A DNA stretch of 64,000 nucleotides from Thermasporomyces composti (GTDB lineage: Bacteria > Actinomycetota > Actinomycetes > Propionibacteriales > Actinopolymorphaceae). Where the stretch lies: NCBI RefSeq assembly GCF_003386795.1, contig NZ_QTUC01000001.1:1426001-1490000 (forward strand), read 5' to 3'. The position numbers were made by a program, and so were the translations under genes. Below the pieces are notes generated by a model. That model made no database searches. It was not told the origin of the DNA and worked only from the letters and a program-made list of their open reading frames with translations. Shown in pieces: positions 1 through 8,694 of this stretch (positions within the stretch are counted from its first letter, which is position 1; each line of letters begins with the position of its first letter).

Positions 1-742
1 GCCGGCGAGCAAGGAGCTCGCGCGCCGCGTGGTACCCGCCGTCCCGGGTGAAGGCTCCCTCGACGATGGCCTCGGGCGCCAGCTCGATGCCCTTCTCCGC
101 CAGGCCGGCCCGGAACCCGGCGAGCCGGTCGCGAGCGGTGAGGATGGATCGGGAGCCGGCGAGGACGGCGAAGCGACGGTGTCCGAGCTCGGCCAAGCGG
201 ATGGCGAGCTCACGGGCGCCCGCGCGGTTCTCGGGGAGGACGGTGTCGGCCGGCAGCTTGTGCTGGCTGACGCAGGCGACCCGACCCCCGGTCCGACGGA
301 AGGCCTCGATTTCCTTGGCCAGCCGCTCCGTCTGCGCCTTGTCGGCCATCCGGCTCCCGGCCAGGATCACCGCCCGGGCCCGCTGAGCGCGGAGCATGGC
401 GACGTACTGGATCTCCCGGTTGGGATTACGAGAGGTGGTCCCGAGCGTGACGATCAGGCCTCGTTCGTCGGCGACCCGCATGACGCCGGCCGCGATGGCG
501 GAGAAGTACGGGTCGGCGATGTCGTGGACGACCAGGCCCACGGTGGAGCTGGTTCCGCGCGCCACCGCCTGCGCATGGAGGTTCGGGGTGTAGCCCAGCT
601 CGTCCGCGGCCTGGAGGACGAGCGCTCGGAGGTCCTCGTTGACCCGGCGCGTGCTGCCATTGAGCACTCGCGAGGCCGTCGCGAGCGAGACACCTGCACG
701 GCGCGCGACATCGCCGAGCGTGACCACCGAGTGAGCGCTCAT
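1..742 (-). CDS. LacI/GalR-family transcriptional regulator (C-terminus beyond window)
   Basis: A sugar-responsive repressor. About 247 residues are visible; the family is usually about 340, so the last quarter lies left of base 1. The ATG at 742-740 opens with the classical LacI helix-turn-helix: VTLGDVARRAGVS, then a second helix with SLATASRVLNGS, and a hinge region. It is followed by a periplasmic-binding-protein-like ligand domain (VGLVVHDIADPYFSAIA, ILAGSRMAD). It is divergent from the NgcE-like importer starting at 1120, across a 377-bp gap. A LacI-type operator lies at 4601-4616 inside that locus, so this protein is its most likely regulator (inference). The family call is firm; the inducer is unknown. 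Confidence 0.9.
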   Translation of the reverse strand, partial: MSAHSVVTLGDVARRAGVSLATASRVLNGSTRRVNEDLRALVLQAADELGYTPNLHAQAVARGTSSTVGLVVHDIADPYFSAIAAGVMRVADERGLIVTLGTTSRNPNREIQYVAMLRAQRARAVILAGSRMADKAQTERLAKEIEAFRRTGGRVACVSQHKLPADTVLPENRAGARELAIRLAELGHRRFAVLAGSRSILTARDRLAGFRAGLAEKGIELAPEAIVEGAFTRDGGYHAARELLARR

Positions 743-1119
743 TCCACGCGTCCTCACCTGCGACGTTGACCCGATCGTGACAGTCTCCAGCATGCCGCAT
801 CGTGGACCATGAGGGCCCGCATGGCGGCGATTTTCTCACCACCGGACGCGCTCGCCCACAACTCATCGAGACTTCCCGCGCGGGCGCTGGTGGATGAAAG
901 TTACGACTGTGCGACGTGCGGCCGAAAACCCTTGTTGGCAACCAGGCGCGGCACTACGCTGCCTCGCACTCCACCGACAGTGTGGAGCCCTTTGTGGCGC
1001 CCGCCGAGTGAAGCCGGCACGCCTGCATCAGCCACCTCCGGCCGCGACGTGGGGGCCGCGCACCGTGGCCCTCGACCGCGGCCTTCGAGGACCCTCGTTC
1101 GCATCAGCCAGGAGGCACG
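743..1119. promoter_or_regulatory. Divergent intergenic region, LacI gene / ABC importer
   Basis: This 377-bp region must hold the promoters of the LacI gene (leftward) and the importer operon (rightward). A perfect 6-bp inverted repeat, CTCCAC-N7-GTGGAG, spans 969-987, and a 10-bp palindrome CCCGCGCGGG lies at 875-884. Either may be regulatory or chance at this GC content. No TGGAAA-type LacI operator like the one at 4601 is visible here. A good SD (AGGAGG) precedes the ATG at 1120. Confidence 0.4.
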
Positions 1120-2562
1120 ATGACCACCCACCGAACGCACGCAGGCTTCGACCGCCGCGACTTTCTGCGGCGCGCCGCGTATCTCGCCGCGGCTGCTGGA
1201 AGTACCTCGCTGCTGGGTGCCTGCGCGACCGGTGGTGGTGGCGGCGGTAGCACCGTCCCGACCACGAAACCGTCCGGCAAGGTCGATCCCGACAACCCCT
1301 TCGGCGTGGACCCCAAGGCGCCGCTCGACGTCGTCATCTTCAAGGGTGGCTTCAGCGACGAGTACGCCAAGTACCACCAGCAGATGTACAAGCGGCGCTT
1401 CCCCGAGGCGGAGATCAAGCACCTGGGGACCCAGGAGATCACCGCCCAGCTCCAGCCGCGCTTCGTCAACGGCACGCCGCCCGACGTCTTCGACAACTCC
1501 GGCGCCCAGAACCTCGACACCGCGACGCTGGTCAACCAGGGGCAGCTCCTCGACATCACGCCCCTCCTCGAGGCGCCGTCGCTGGACTTCGAGGGCAAGA
1601 CCGTCGGGGAGACCCTCATCGAGGGCGCCCTGGATCCCCTCATCTTCGACGGCAAGCCTTACGGCATTCCCTACGCGCTCAACATCAGCGGTCTGTGGTA
1701 CGACGCCAAGCTGTTCCGCGAGAACGAGTGGGAGTTCCCGAAGACGTGGGACGAGCTCATGGCGCTCGGCGAGAAGACCAAAGCGGCCGGCATCCCGGTG
1801 TGGACGTACCAGGGGCAGTACCCCCAGTACATGCTGTCCGTCTTCAACCCCATGGTGCAGAAGCACGGCGGCAACGAGGTGATGCGCAACATCGACAACC
1901 TCGAGGACGGCGCCTGGCTGCAGGACGCCTGCAAGGACGTCGCCGAGGCCCTGCACGAGCTGAAGGTGAGGGGCTTCATCATGCCGGGCACCGCCGGCCT
2001 CACCCACATCCAGGCGCAGGTCGCGTGGGCGCAGCACAAGGCCGCCATCATCCCGTGCGGCTCGTGGCTGAAGAGCGAGCTGGGCAGCCAGCTCCCGGAG
2101 GACTTCGAGATGGCCATCGCTCCCACGCCGTCGCTCGACGCCTCCGACAAGCTGCCCTTCGAGGCGGTGCCGTACAGCTCGGGTGAGAGCTTCCTGGTGC
2201 CCTCGAAGGCGAAGAACATCCCCGGCGCGCTGGAGTACCTGCGCATCATGCTGTCCAAGGAGGGCGCGCAGAAGTTCGCCGAGCTCACCTACACGCTCAC
2301 GATCGTGGACGGCGCCCACGACGACCAGACGCTCGACAGCGTGCTCGTGTCCTCTCTGGAGCTCCTCAACGCCGCCCGGGAGGTCGAGCGGCTCGACTCG
2401 CCCAAGTACTCCACGTGGTACCGCCCGCTGTATGAGGAGGCCTGCGCGGCCTTGGGCGTCCTGCTCACCGGCGACCTCGACCCGATGGGCTTCCTCGAGC
2501 GGGTCCAGAAGAAGGCTGACGAGGTGAAGAAGGACCCGAAGATCAAGAAGTTCACGCGCTGA
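1120..2562 (+). CDS. ngcE: NgcE-like carbohydrate ABC transporter substrate-binding lipoprotein
   Basis: Extracellular solute-binding protein of 480 aa for a CUT1-type sugar importer. The N-terminus has a twin-arginine motif (DRRDFLRRAA), a hydrophobic stretch and a lipobox ending LLGAC, so it is probably a Tat-exported lipoprotein. A Gly-rich linker follows, then a family-1 binding domain. Segments such as DNPFGV, APLDVVIFKGGF, LGTQEI, GTPPDVFDNSGAQ and IPCGSWL match what I recall of NgcE, the N-acetylglucosamine/diacetylchitobiose-binding protein of Streptomyces. The start is set by an AGGAGG immediately upstream. It heads an operon with two permeases; no ATPase gene is present, as is usual where a shared MsiK-type ATPase serves several importers. 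The substrate is inferred from family likeness only. Confidence 0.8.
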   Translation: MTTHRTHAGFDRRDFLRRAAYLAAAAGSTSLLGACATGGGGGGSTVPTTKPSGKVDPDNPFGVDPKAPLDVVIFKGGFSDEYAKYHQQMYKRRFPEAEIKHLGTQEITAQLQPRFVNGTPPDVFDNSGAQNLDTATLVNQGQLLDITPLLEAPSLDFEGKTVGETLIEGALDPLIFDGKPYGIPYALNISGLWYDAKLFRENEWEFPKTWDELMALGEKTKAAGIPVWTYQGQYPQYMLSVFNPMVQKHGGNEVMRNIDNLEDGAWLQDACKDVAEALHELKVRGFIMPGTAGLTHIQAQVAWAQHKAAIIPCGSWLKSELGSQLPEDFEMAIAPTPSLDASDKLPFEAVPYSSGESFLVPSKAKNIPGALEYLRIMLSKEGAQKFAELTYTLTIVDGAHDDQTLDSVLVSSLELLNAAREVERLDSPKYSTWYRPLYEEACAALGVLLTGDLDPMGFLERVQKKADEVKKDPKIKKFTR

Positions 2563-2577
2563 GCGAAAGTCGAGTCG

Positions 2578-3498
2578 ATGCGCAAAGGCCGCGTTCCGTT
2601 CATCGTCACGTTTCTCGCCCCGGCACTCCTGCTGTACGCGGTTTTCGTCATCTCGCCGTTCGCGCAGGGGATTCAGATCTCCTTCACGAACTGGACGGGC
2701 TTCACGCCGGACTTCGAGTACGTCGGGCTCCAGAACTACGCCTCCCTCATCCGGGACTCGGCGTGGTGGCACGCGGTGGGCAACAACGTCAAGCTGCTCT
2801 TCGTGATCCCCATCGGGACGCTGGTGCCGGCGTTGGCGTTCGCGAGCCTGCTCACCCGCGGCGGCACGTCCGGGACCCGCGACGGCGTGTTCGGCGCGAA
2901 GCTGTACCGCGTCGTCTTCTTTTTCCCGCAGGTGCTGCCGGTCGTGATCGTGGCGATCATGTTCCAGTTCGTCTACAGCACCGACGGAGGGCTGCTCCAG
3001 CAAGTGCTGCGCGCGGTCGACGTCGACATGCTGGAGTTCCTCCCGAACGGGCCCCTGGGGACGCCCAGCGTCATCTTGTGGGCGATCGCGTTCGTCGCGA
3101 TCTGGTCCTCGGTCGGGTTCTACATGGTGCTGTTCATCGCGGGCATGCAGCAGATCCCCCGCGAGCTGTACGAGGCGGCCGCCATCGACGGAGCCACCCG
3201 GATACGCATGTTCTTCAACGTGACCCTGCCGCTGCTGTGGGGTCACCTCCAGGTGGCGATCGTCTACATCGGCATCAACACGCTCGACATGTTCGCTCTG
3301 CTGTCCGTCATGGCCCGCAACGGCGTGGTGGCGGACTACGGCGCCGACGTGATGGCGACCCAGCTCTACCGCACGGCGTTCTCGCTGAACTCACAGTTCG
3401 GCTACGCCTCGGCGATGGCCACCATGCTGCTGGTGTTCTCGATTCTGCTCGCCGCGTTGACCTTCCGGGTCACTCGACGGGAGCGACTGGAGTACTGA
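2578..3498 (+). CDS. Sugar ABC transporter permease, MalF/UgpA type
   Basis: Integral membrane permease of 306 aa, the first of the two transmembrane subunits of the importer. There are about six hydrophobic segments. The EAA loop that contacts the ATPase is visible as YEAAAIDGATRIRMFFNVTLP. It starts 15 nt after the binding-protein stop, so it is cotranscribed and probably translationally coupled. By position it corresponds to NgcF. Confidence 0.9.
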   Translation: MRKGRVPFIVTFLAPALLLYAVFVISPFAQGIQISFTNWTGFTPDFEYVGLQNYASLIRDSAWWHAVGNNVKLLFVIPIGTLVPALAFASLLTRGGTSGTRDGVFGAKLYRVVFFFPQVLPVVIVAIMFQFVYSTDGGLLQQVLRAVDVDMLEFLPNGPLGTPSVILWAIAFVAIWSSVGFYMVLFIAGMQQIPRELYEAAAIDGATRIRMFFNVTLPLLWGHLQVAIVYIGINTLDMFALLSVMARNGVVADYGADVMATQLYRTAFSLNSQFGYASAMATMLLVFSILLAALTFRVTRRERLEY

Positions 3499-3583
3499 GG
3501 GGGCTGTGGCCGGGCGCCAGGTCCGGCCACAGCCCAAAAGCCAGGGATCGAGCGCCCACCGCGAAAGAGAGGCGATAGGTTCG

Positions 3584-4519
3584 ATGACCACACTGCCCAC
3601 GCCGGCGCGGCCCACGCGGCCATCCCCTCCCGCGCACCCAGCGGCCGCCAAGCCCGCTCGCCGCTTCGCCGGTGCCCAGGTCCTGAGCGAGGGCATCCCC
3701 CAGATCTTCGTCATCACGTGGGCCGCGATGGTGCTCCTGCCGATGCTGTGGGTGCTCATCTCGTCGTTCAAGACCAACAGCGAGATCTACGCGAGCCCGT
3801 TCGCGCTGCCCAAGGAGTGGCACTTCCACACCTACGTCGACGCCTGGCAGACGGCCAACATTGGTCGCTTCTTCCTCAACACCGTCTTCGTGGTGTGCTG
3901 CGGGGTCTTCTTCACCCTGCTGCTGTCCTCGATGGCGGCGTACGTCCTCGCCCGGTACGAGTTCCCAGGTAGCCGGCTGATCTACTACCTGTTCCTCGTG
4001 GGCATGACCTTCCCGCTGTTCCTGGCGATCGTGCCTCTGGTCAAGGTCGCCCAGAACCTGGGCATGTACCAGAACCTGCCGGGTTTGGTGGTCATCTACG
4101 TCGCGTTCTCCCTGCCGTTCTCGGTCTTCTTCCTGACCGCGTTCTTCCAGTCCCTCCCCAAGGAGCTCGCCGAGGCGGCGTTCATCGACGGCGCCGGCCA
4201 CTTCCGCACGTTCTTTCAGATCATGCTGCCCCTGGCCAAGCCCGGCCTGATCAGCATCGGCGTGTTCAACTTCCTCGGCCAGTGGAACCAGTACCTGCTG
4301 CCCCTGGTGCTGAACACCCAGATCGACGAGGACCGCAGCAACTTCGTCCTCACCCAGGGGCTCGCGGACCTGGCGCTGCGGACGCGGTACGAGTCGAGCG
4401 CCACCTCGGTCGCGGAGCTGTTCGCCGGGCTGATCATCGCGATGCTGCCCGTGCTGGCCGTCTACATCGTCTTCCAGCGCAAGGTCGAGGAGGGCCTGAC
4501 CGCGGGCGCCCTCAAGTAG
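3584..4519 (+). CDS. Sugar ABC transporter permease, MalG/UgpE type
   Basis: Second permease subunit, 311 aa. An in-frame GTG at 3506 would add 26 residues but has no SD; the ATG at 3584 follows GAGAGG and gives the normal short Pro/Ala-rich cytoplasmic N-terminus. The EAA loop reads AEAAFIDGAGHFRTFFQIMLP, and the C-terminus (QRKVEEGLTAGALK) is typical of MalG-like proteins. There is an 85-nt gap after MalF that holds no separate gene. By position it corresponds to NgcG. Confidence 0.9.
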   Translation: MTTLPTPARPTRPSPPAHPAAAKPARRFAGAQVLSEGIPQIFVITWAAMVLLPMLWVLISSFKTNSEIYASPFALPKEWHFHTYVDAWQTANIGRFFLNTVFVVCCGVFFTLLLSSMAAYVLARYEFPGSRLIYYLFLVGMTFPLFLAIVPLVKVAQNLGMYQNLPGLVVIYVAFSLPFSVFFLTAFFQSLPKELAEAAFIDGAGHFRTFFQIMLPLAKPGLISIGVFNFLGQWNQYLLPLVLNTQIDEDRSNFVLTQGLADLALRTRYESSATSVAELFAGLIIAMLPVLAVYIVFQRKVEEGLTAGALK

Positions 4520-4571
4520 CCGACGCCAGCTACTCTCCGTGACCGGCTCGCGGGCGTGTCCGGGGGTGGCC

Positions 4572-4601
4572 TTGCTCGCGAGCCCGTCTCTCGTCTACGC
4601 T
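4572..4601 (+). promoter_or_regulatory. Probable sigma-A-type promoter for the Gfo/Idh operon
   Basis: TTGCTC at 4572-4577, an 18-bp spacer and TACGCT at 4596-4601 form a plausible -35/-10 pair. The LacI-type operator starts on the last base of the -10 and covers the expected transcription start. This would let the downstream three genes be controlled separately from the transporter. Confidence 0.5.
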
Positions 4602-4616
4602 GGAAAGCGTTTTCCA
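4601..4616. promoter_or_regulatory. LacI/GalR-family operator
   Basis: TGGAAAGCGTTTTCCA is a 16-bp palindrome with one mismatched pair and the central CG dinucleotide characteristic of LacI/GalR operators and CcpA cre-like sites. It is strikingly A/T-rich against its surroundings. It sits between the -10 box and the GGAGGG ribosome-binding site of the oxidoreductase at 4639, a position for steric repression. Confidence 0.8.
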
Positions 4617-4638
4617 CAGGCTGGAGCGGAGGGAACGC

Positions 4639-5790
4639 ATGACCACTCGCGAGATCGGCGTCGTCATGAACGGCGTGACCGGCCGCATGGGCTACAACCA
4701 GCACCTCGTGCGGTCGATCCTGGCGATCCGAGCGCAGGGCGGCGTCACCCTCTCCGACGGCAGTCGCGTCGTCCCGGAGCCGATCCTGGTCGGACGTTCC
4801 GAGCACAAGCTGCGCGTCATCGCCGACCGGCACGGGCTGACGCGGTGGACCACCGACCTCGACACCGCGCTCAGCGACCCCAAGGCGCCCATCTACTTCG
4901 ACGCCCAGGCCACCCAGGTCCGAGGCAAGGCCGTGCTCTCCGCTATCGCCGCGGGCAAGCACATCTACTGCGAGAAGCCGGTGGCCGACACCTTCACCGG
5001 CGCGATGGAGCTGGCGCGCGCCGCCCGCGACGCCGGCGTCAAGAACGGCGTCGTCATGGACAAGGTCTACCTGCCGGGCCTGCGGAAGCTGCGCCGCTTG
5101 GTCGACGGGGGATTCTTCGGCCGGATCCTGTCGATTCGCGGGGAGTTCGGCTACTGGGTCTTCGAGGGCGACTGGCAACCGGCCCAGCGGCCGAGCTGGA
5201 ACTACCGTGTCCAGGACGGCGGTGGCATCACGCTCGACATGTTCTGCCACTGGAACTACGTCCTGGAGGAGATCGCGGGACGGGTCGAGGCGGTCTACGC
5301 CCGTGCCGTCACCCACATCCCGCGCCGGTGGGACGAGGAGGGCAACCCCTACGACGCCACCGCGGACGACGCCTCGTACGCCATCTTCGAGCTGACCGGA
5401 GGCGTCATCGCCCAGATCAACTCCTCCTGGTGTGTGCGGGTTCACCGCGACGAGCTGGTGGAGTTCCAGGTCGACGGCACCGAGGGCAGCGCGGTCGCGG
5501 GCCTGCGGGAGTGTCGCATCCAGCACCGGGGCGGGACGCCGAAGGCGGTGTGGAACCCCGACCTCCCCGTGACCGAGCGCTTCCGCGACCAATGGCAGCC
5601 GGTCCCGAACAACGCCGAGTTCGACAACGGCTTCAAGGCGGAGTGGGAGGAGTTCCTCCGCCACTGCCTGGACGACGCCCCCTTCAAGTACGACTTCCTC
5701 GCCGCCGCCCGTGGTGTCCAGCTCGCTGAGCTGGGCCTCAAGTCCTCGAACGAAGGTCGCCGCATCGTCGTGCCGGAGGTCGCCCTGTGA
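4639..5790 (+). CDS. Gfo/Idh/MocA-family NAD(P)-dependent oxidoreductase
   Basis: Cytoplasmic sugar or inositol-type dehydrogenase of 383 aa. The N-terminal Rossmann segment contains GVVMNGVTGRMGYNQ. The signature EKPVAD, whose Lys takes part in catalysis in this family, follows at about residue 113. The C-terminal alpha/beta domain includes GGGITLDMFCHWNYV, where the family's catalytic histidine normally lies. SD GGAGGG precedes the ATG by 7 nt. It overlaps the next gene by GTGA. Together with the DUF993 protein and the isomerase it forms a catabolic module for the sugar brought in by the upstream importer. The exact substrate cannot be read from the sequence. Confidence 0.9.
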   Translation: MTTREIGVVMNGVTGRMGYNQHLVRSILAIRAQGGVTLSDGSRVVPEPILVGRSEHKLRVIADRHGLTRWTTDLDTALSDPKAPIYFDAQATQVRGKAVLSAIAAGKHIYCEKPVADTFTGAMELARAARDAGVKNGVVMDKVYLPGLRKLRRLVDGGFFGRILSIRGEFGYWVFEGDWQPAQRPSWNYRVQDGGGITLDMFCHWNYVLEEIAGRVEAVYARAVTHIPRRWDEEGNPYDATADDASYAIFELTGGVIAQINSSWCVRVHRDELVEFQVDGTEGSAVAGLRECRIQHRGGTPKAVWNPDLPVTERFRDQWQPVPNNAEFDNGFKAEWEEFLRHCLDDAPFKYDFLAAARGVQLAELGLKSSNEGRRIVVPEVAL

Positions 5791-6947
5791 GCCCTGTCAT
5801 CCACCTCCCGGCCTCGGATGGCTCGCTCCAGCCCTACCAGCTCCAGGAGCCGAGAGCCTGGCCGCGTCCATCGGGCCGACCCGCGCGCCGCATCGCCTAC
5901 GCCGCCGCCCACGTGGTCGCCGATCCCTACGCCGACAACACTCCAGGCGCGCCGGCGGTGCTCGACTGGGACGCCACCCTGGCCTACCGGCGGCACCTGT
6001 GGTCGTATGGCCTGGGCGTGGCGGACGCGATGGACACCGCCCAGCGCGGGATGGGTCTGACCTGGGATGCCACCGCCGAGCTGATCCGGCGCAGCGCCAC
6101 CGAGGCAGCGGCGTGCGGCGGGCTGCTCGCCTGCGGCGTCGGAACCGACCACCTGCCATCGAGCAGCATCGGACACGCCTCGCTGGACGAGGTGACGCGC
6201 GCCTACGAGGAGCAGCTCGCGGTGGTCGAAGACGCCGGTGCCCGGCCGATCCTCATGGCCAGCCGGCACCTGGCGGCCGCCGCCGCGGACGCGGAGGACT
6301 ACGCGAAGGTCTACGGGCACCTGCTCGGCCAGGTGAGCCAGCCGGCGATCTTGCACTGGCTGGGCCCCATGTTCGACCCCGCCCTCGAGGGCTACTGGGG
6401 GTCGGCCGACCTGGAGGTCGCCACCGAGGCGTTCCTGTCGATCGTCCGTGAGCACGCCGCGAAGGTCGACGGCGTCAAAGTGTCGTTGCTCGACGAGGAC
6501 CACGAGGTTCGGTTGCGAGCCGCGCTTCCCGAGGGCGTCCACCTCTACACCGGTGACGACTTCAACTACCCCCAGCTCATCAGGACCGGCTCGGACGCGC
6601 TCCTGGGCATCTTCGACGCGATCGCTCCCGCGGCGGCGGCCGCCCTTGCCGCCCTCGACGCCGGCGACGAGCAGGCCTATGACCAGGCGTTCGCACCCAC
6701 CGTGCCCCTGTCCCGGCACCTGTTCGAGACGCCGACCTACTACTACAAGACCGGCATCTGCTTCCTCGCCTGGCTGGCCGGTCACCAGAAAGCCTTCGCC
6801 ATGGTCGGCGGTCTGCAGTCGGCGCGGAGCGTGCCGCACCTGGTGCGGGCGTTCCAGCTCGCCGACCAGGCGGGCCTGTTCCCCGACCCTGAGCTGGCCG
6901 CGGCACGGATGCGCCAGTTCCTCGCCGTCCACGGAGTCGCCGCATGA
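5787..6947 (+). CDS. DUF993 family protein (dihydrodipicolinate-synthase-like TIM barrel)
   Basis: 386 aa, cytoplasmic. The sequence resembles DUF993, an actinobacterial family related to class I aldolase/DHDPS barrels. Recognisable segments are YGLGVADAMDTAQRGMGL, ILHWLGPMFDP, KVSLLDEDHE and YTGDDFNYPQLI. The conserved Lys in VDGVKVSLLD may be the Schiff-base residue (inference). The GTG start overlaps the TGA of the oxidoreductase, and the stop overlaps the ATG of the isomerase, so the three proteins are translated as a unit. The family has no established reaction; an aldolase or lyase step on a keto sugar acid or similar is a reasonable guess. Confidence 0.8.
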   Translation: MSPVIHLPASDGSLQPYQLQEPRAWPRPSGRPARRIAYAAAHVVADPYADNTPGAPAVLDWDATLAYRRHLWSYGLGVADAMDTAQRGMGLTWDATAELIRRSATEAAACGGLLACGVGTDHLPSSSIGHASLDEVTRAYEEQLAVVEDAGARPILMASRHLAAAAADAEDYAKVYGHLLGQVSQPAILHWLGPMFDPALEGYWGSADLEVATEAFLSIVREHAAKVDGVKVSLLDEDHEVRLRAALPEGVHLYTGDDFNYPQLIRTGSDALLGIFDAIAPAAAAALAALDAGDEQAYDQAFAPTVPLSRHLFETPTYYYKTGICFLAWLAGHQKAFAMVGGLQSARSVPHLVRAFQLADQAGLFPDPELAAARMRQFLAVHGVAA

Positions 6948-7807
6948 CCGACCCGAACGCGCCCTCGTCCATCGCGCCGGGCGACCCACGCCTGGCCCGC
7001 CTCAGCCTCAACCAGAAGACCACCAACCGGTGGGGTGTCGCGGAGGCCGTGGACGGCTGTGTGCGAGCCGGCATCCCCGCCATCGGGATCTGGCGGGAGC
7101 CGCTCCACGACATCGGCGTCGAGCGAGCCGTCAAGCTGGTGCGGGACGCCGGGCTGCGGGTGTCGTCGCTGTGTCGGGGCGGGTTCCTCACCGCGATCGA
7201 CCCGGCGGCGCGTCGCCGGGCGCTCGACGACAACCGTCGCGCCATCGACGAGGCGGCCGCCCTCGGCGCGCCGTGCCTCGTCCTCGTCGTCGGCGGCCTG
7301 CCCGAGGGCTCTCGAGACCTGGCCGGCGCGCGGGCCCGCGTCGCCGACGCGGTCGCCGAGCTCGCCCCCTACGCGGCGGCGAGCGGGGTACGACTCGCGC
7401 TGGAGCCGCTGCACCCCATGTACTGCGCGGACCGCGCGGTGCTGTCCACGCTCGCTCAAGCGCTCGACCTGGCCGAGGCGTTCCCGGTCGAACAGGTGGG
7501 GGTCGTCGTCGACACGTTCCACGTCTGGTGGGACCCCGCCGTCTGGGAGCAGATCCGTCGCGCCGGCTCGCGGATCGCGTCGTTCCAGGTGTGCGACTTC
7601 AACCTGCCCATCCCGGCCGATGCGCTGCTGGCGCGCGGCATGATGGGCGACGGCGTGATCGAGTTCCGGCCGTTCCGCGAGGCCGTCGACGCGGCGGGCT
7701 ACACCGGCGACATCGAGGTCGAGATCTTCAACGCGGACGTGTGGGCGCAAGACCCCGACCAGGTGCTGGCGACGATGAAGCAGCGGTATGTCGACCTGGT
7801 GCTCTGA
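6944..7807 (+). CDS. Sugar phosphate isomerase/epimerase (xylose-isomerase-like TIM barrel)
   Basis: 287 aa, AP-endonuclease-2/IolE-like barrel. Candidate metal ligands are the Glu in LALEPLHPMY, the Asp/His in VVVDTFHVWWD, the His/Asp region in FQVCDFN, and the final EVEIFN Glu. It is the third gene of the oxidoreductase-DUF993-isomerase operon, joined by an ATGA overlap. The family interconverts aldoses and ketoses or epimers, usually with a divalent metal. The convergent aldolase gene ends 47 bp downstream; no clear terminator is visible in that gap. Confidence 0.88.
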   Translation: MTDPNAPSSIAPGDPRLARLSLNQKTTNRWGVAEAVDGCVRAGIPAIGIWREPLHDIGVERAVKLVRDAGLRVSSLCRGGFLTAIDPAARRRALDDNRRAIDEAAALGAPCLVLVVGGLPEGSRDLAGARARVADAVAELAPYAAASGVRLALEPLHPMYCADRAVLSTLAQALDLAEAFPVEQVGVVVDTFHVWWDPAVWEQIRRAGSRIASFQVCDFNLPIPADALLARGMMGDGVIEFRPFREAVDAAGYTGDIEVEIFNADVWAQDPDQVLATMKQRYVDLVL

Positions 7808-7854
7808 CCCGTCGAGGACCGCCGCCGGAGCGCCGCGACCGGTCGAGCCGCCGG

Positions 7855-8694
7855 TCAGGCGGCCTTGAGGACGCCGAGCAGCCGCGTCACCTCGGCGGCC
7901 ACCGCCTCCCTGCCGGGCGCGAGGTACTTGCGGGTGTCGACCACCGTGGGGTTCGCCGCCAGGTAGTCGCGCACCGCCTTCGTGAACGCCTGGTTGAGCG
8001 CGGTTGCGATGTTGATCTTGGTCATCCCGGCCTCGACCGCCCGGGTGAGGTCGTCCTCGGGAACGCCGGACGAGCCGTGCAGCACGAGCGGCACCGGGAC
8101 GACGGCGCGGTGCGCGGCGATCAGGTCGAGGTCGAGCGCGGCGGTCTTCTCCAGCATGGCGTGCGAGGTCCCCACCGCGATGGCGAGCGCGTCGACACCG
8201 GTCGCGCGGACGAACTCCACCGCCTCGTCCGGGTTGGTCCGGGCACCCGGCGCGTGGACGCCGTCCTTGCCGCCGACCTCACCCAGCTCCGCCTCCACGA
8301 AGACACCGCGCGCGTGGCAGTACTCGGTGACCTCCTTCGTGGCCGCGACGTTCTCCTCGTACGGCAGGACGGACGCGTCGAACATCACCGACCCGAAGCC
8401 GAGCGCGACCGCCTCGTGAACCAGCTCGGGCTTGGTGGCGTGGTCCAGGTGCACCGCCACGGGAACCGCCGCCGACCGGGCGATGGCGAGCGTCGCCAGC
8501 GCGATGGGCTCCAGCGCGCCCCCGTGGTACTTCACGGCGTTCTCGCTGATCTGGAGGATCACGGGCGCGCCTGCCCGTTCGGCGCCAGCGACGAGCGCCT
8601 CGGCATGCTCGATCTGGATGACGTTGAACGCGCCCACGCCGCGGCCGTCCGCGGCCGCGGACCGAACGATGTCTCCGGTCGGGGTGAGAGGCAT
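7855..8694 (-). CDS. Class II fructose/tagatose-bisphosphate aldolase
   Basis: Zn-dependent ketose-bisphosphate aldolase, 279 aa, cleaving fructose- or tagatose-1,6-bisphosphate to DHAP and glyceraldehyde-3-phosphate. Family motifs: FNVIQIEHAEA, AVHLDHATKPE (catalytic Asp and Zn His), VEAELGEVGGKDG (Zn Glu), PLVLHGSSGV (Zn His) and KINIATALN. The length matches KbaY/GatY/AgaY rather than the longer glycolytic Fba. It is last in the amino-sugar operon; its ATG shares one base with the nagA stop (TGATG). Position beside an AgaS-like deaminase suggests tagatose-1,6-bisphosphate as substrate, but no tagatose-6-phosphate kinase is seen nearby. Confidence 0.9.
   Translation of the reverse strand: MPLTPTGDIVRSAAADGRGVGAFNVIQIEHAEALVAGAERAGAPVILQISENAVKYHGGALEPIALATLAIARSAAVPVAVHLDHATKPELVHEAVALGFGSVMFDASVLPYEENVAATKEVTEYCHARGVFVEAELGEVGGKDGVHAPGARTNPDEAVEFVRATGVDALAIAVGTSHAMLEKTAALDLDLIAAHRAVVPVPLVLHGSSGVPEDDLTRAVEAGMTKINIATALNQAFTKAVRDYLAANPTVVDTRKYLAPGREAVAAEVTRLLGVLKAA

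Noticed and set aside
901-3246. Minus-strand 781-aa open frame
   Set aside because: Lies antisense to the binding-protein and permease genes; Arg/Asp/Gln/Val-heavy with no family pattern, the usual shadow of GC3-biased codons.
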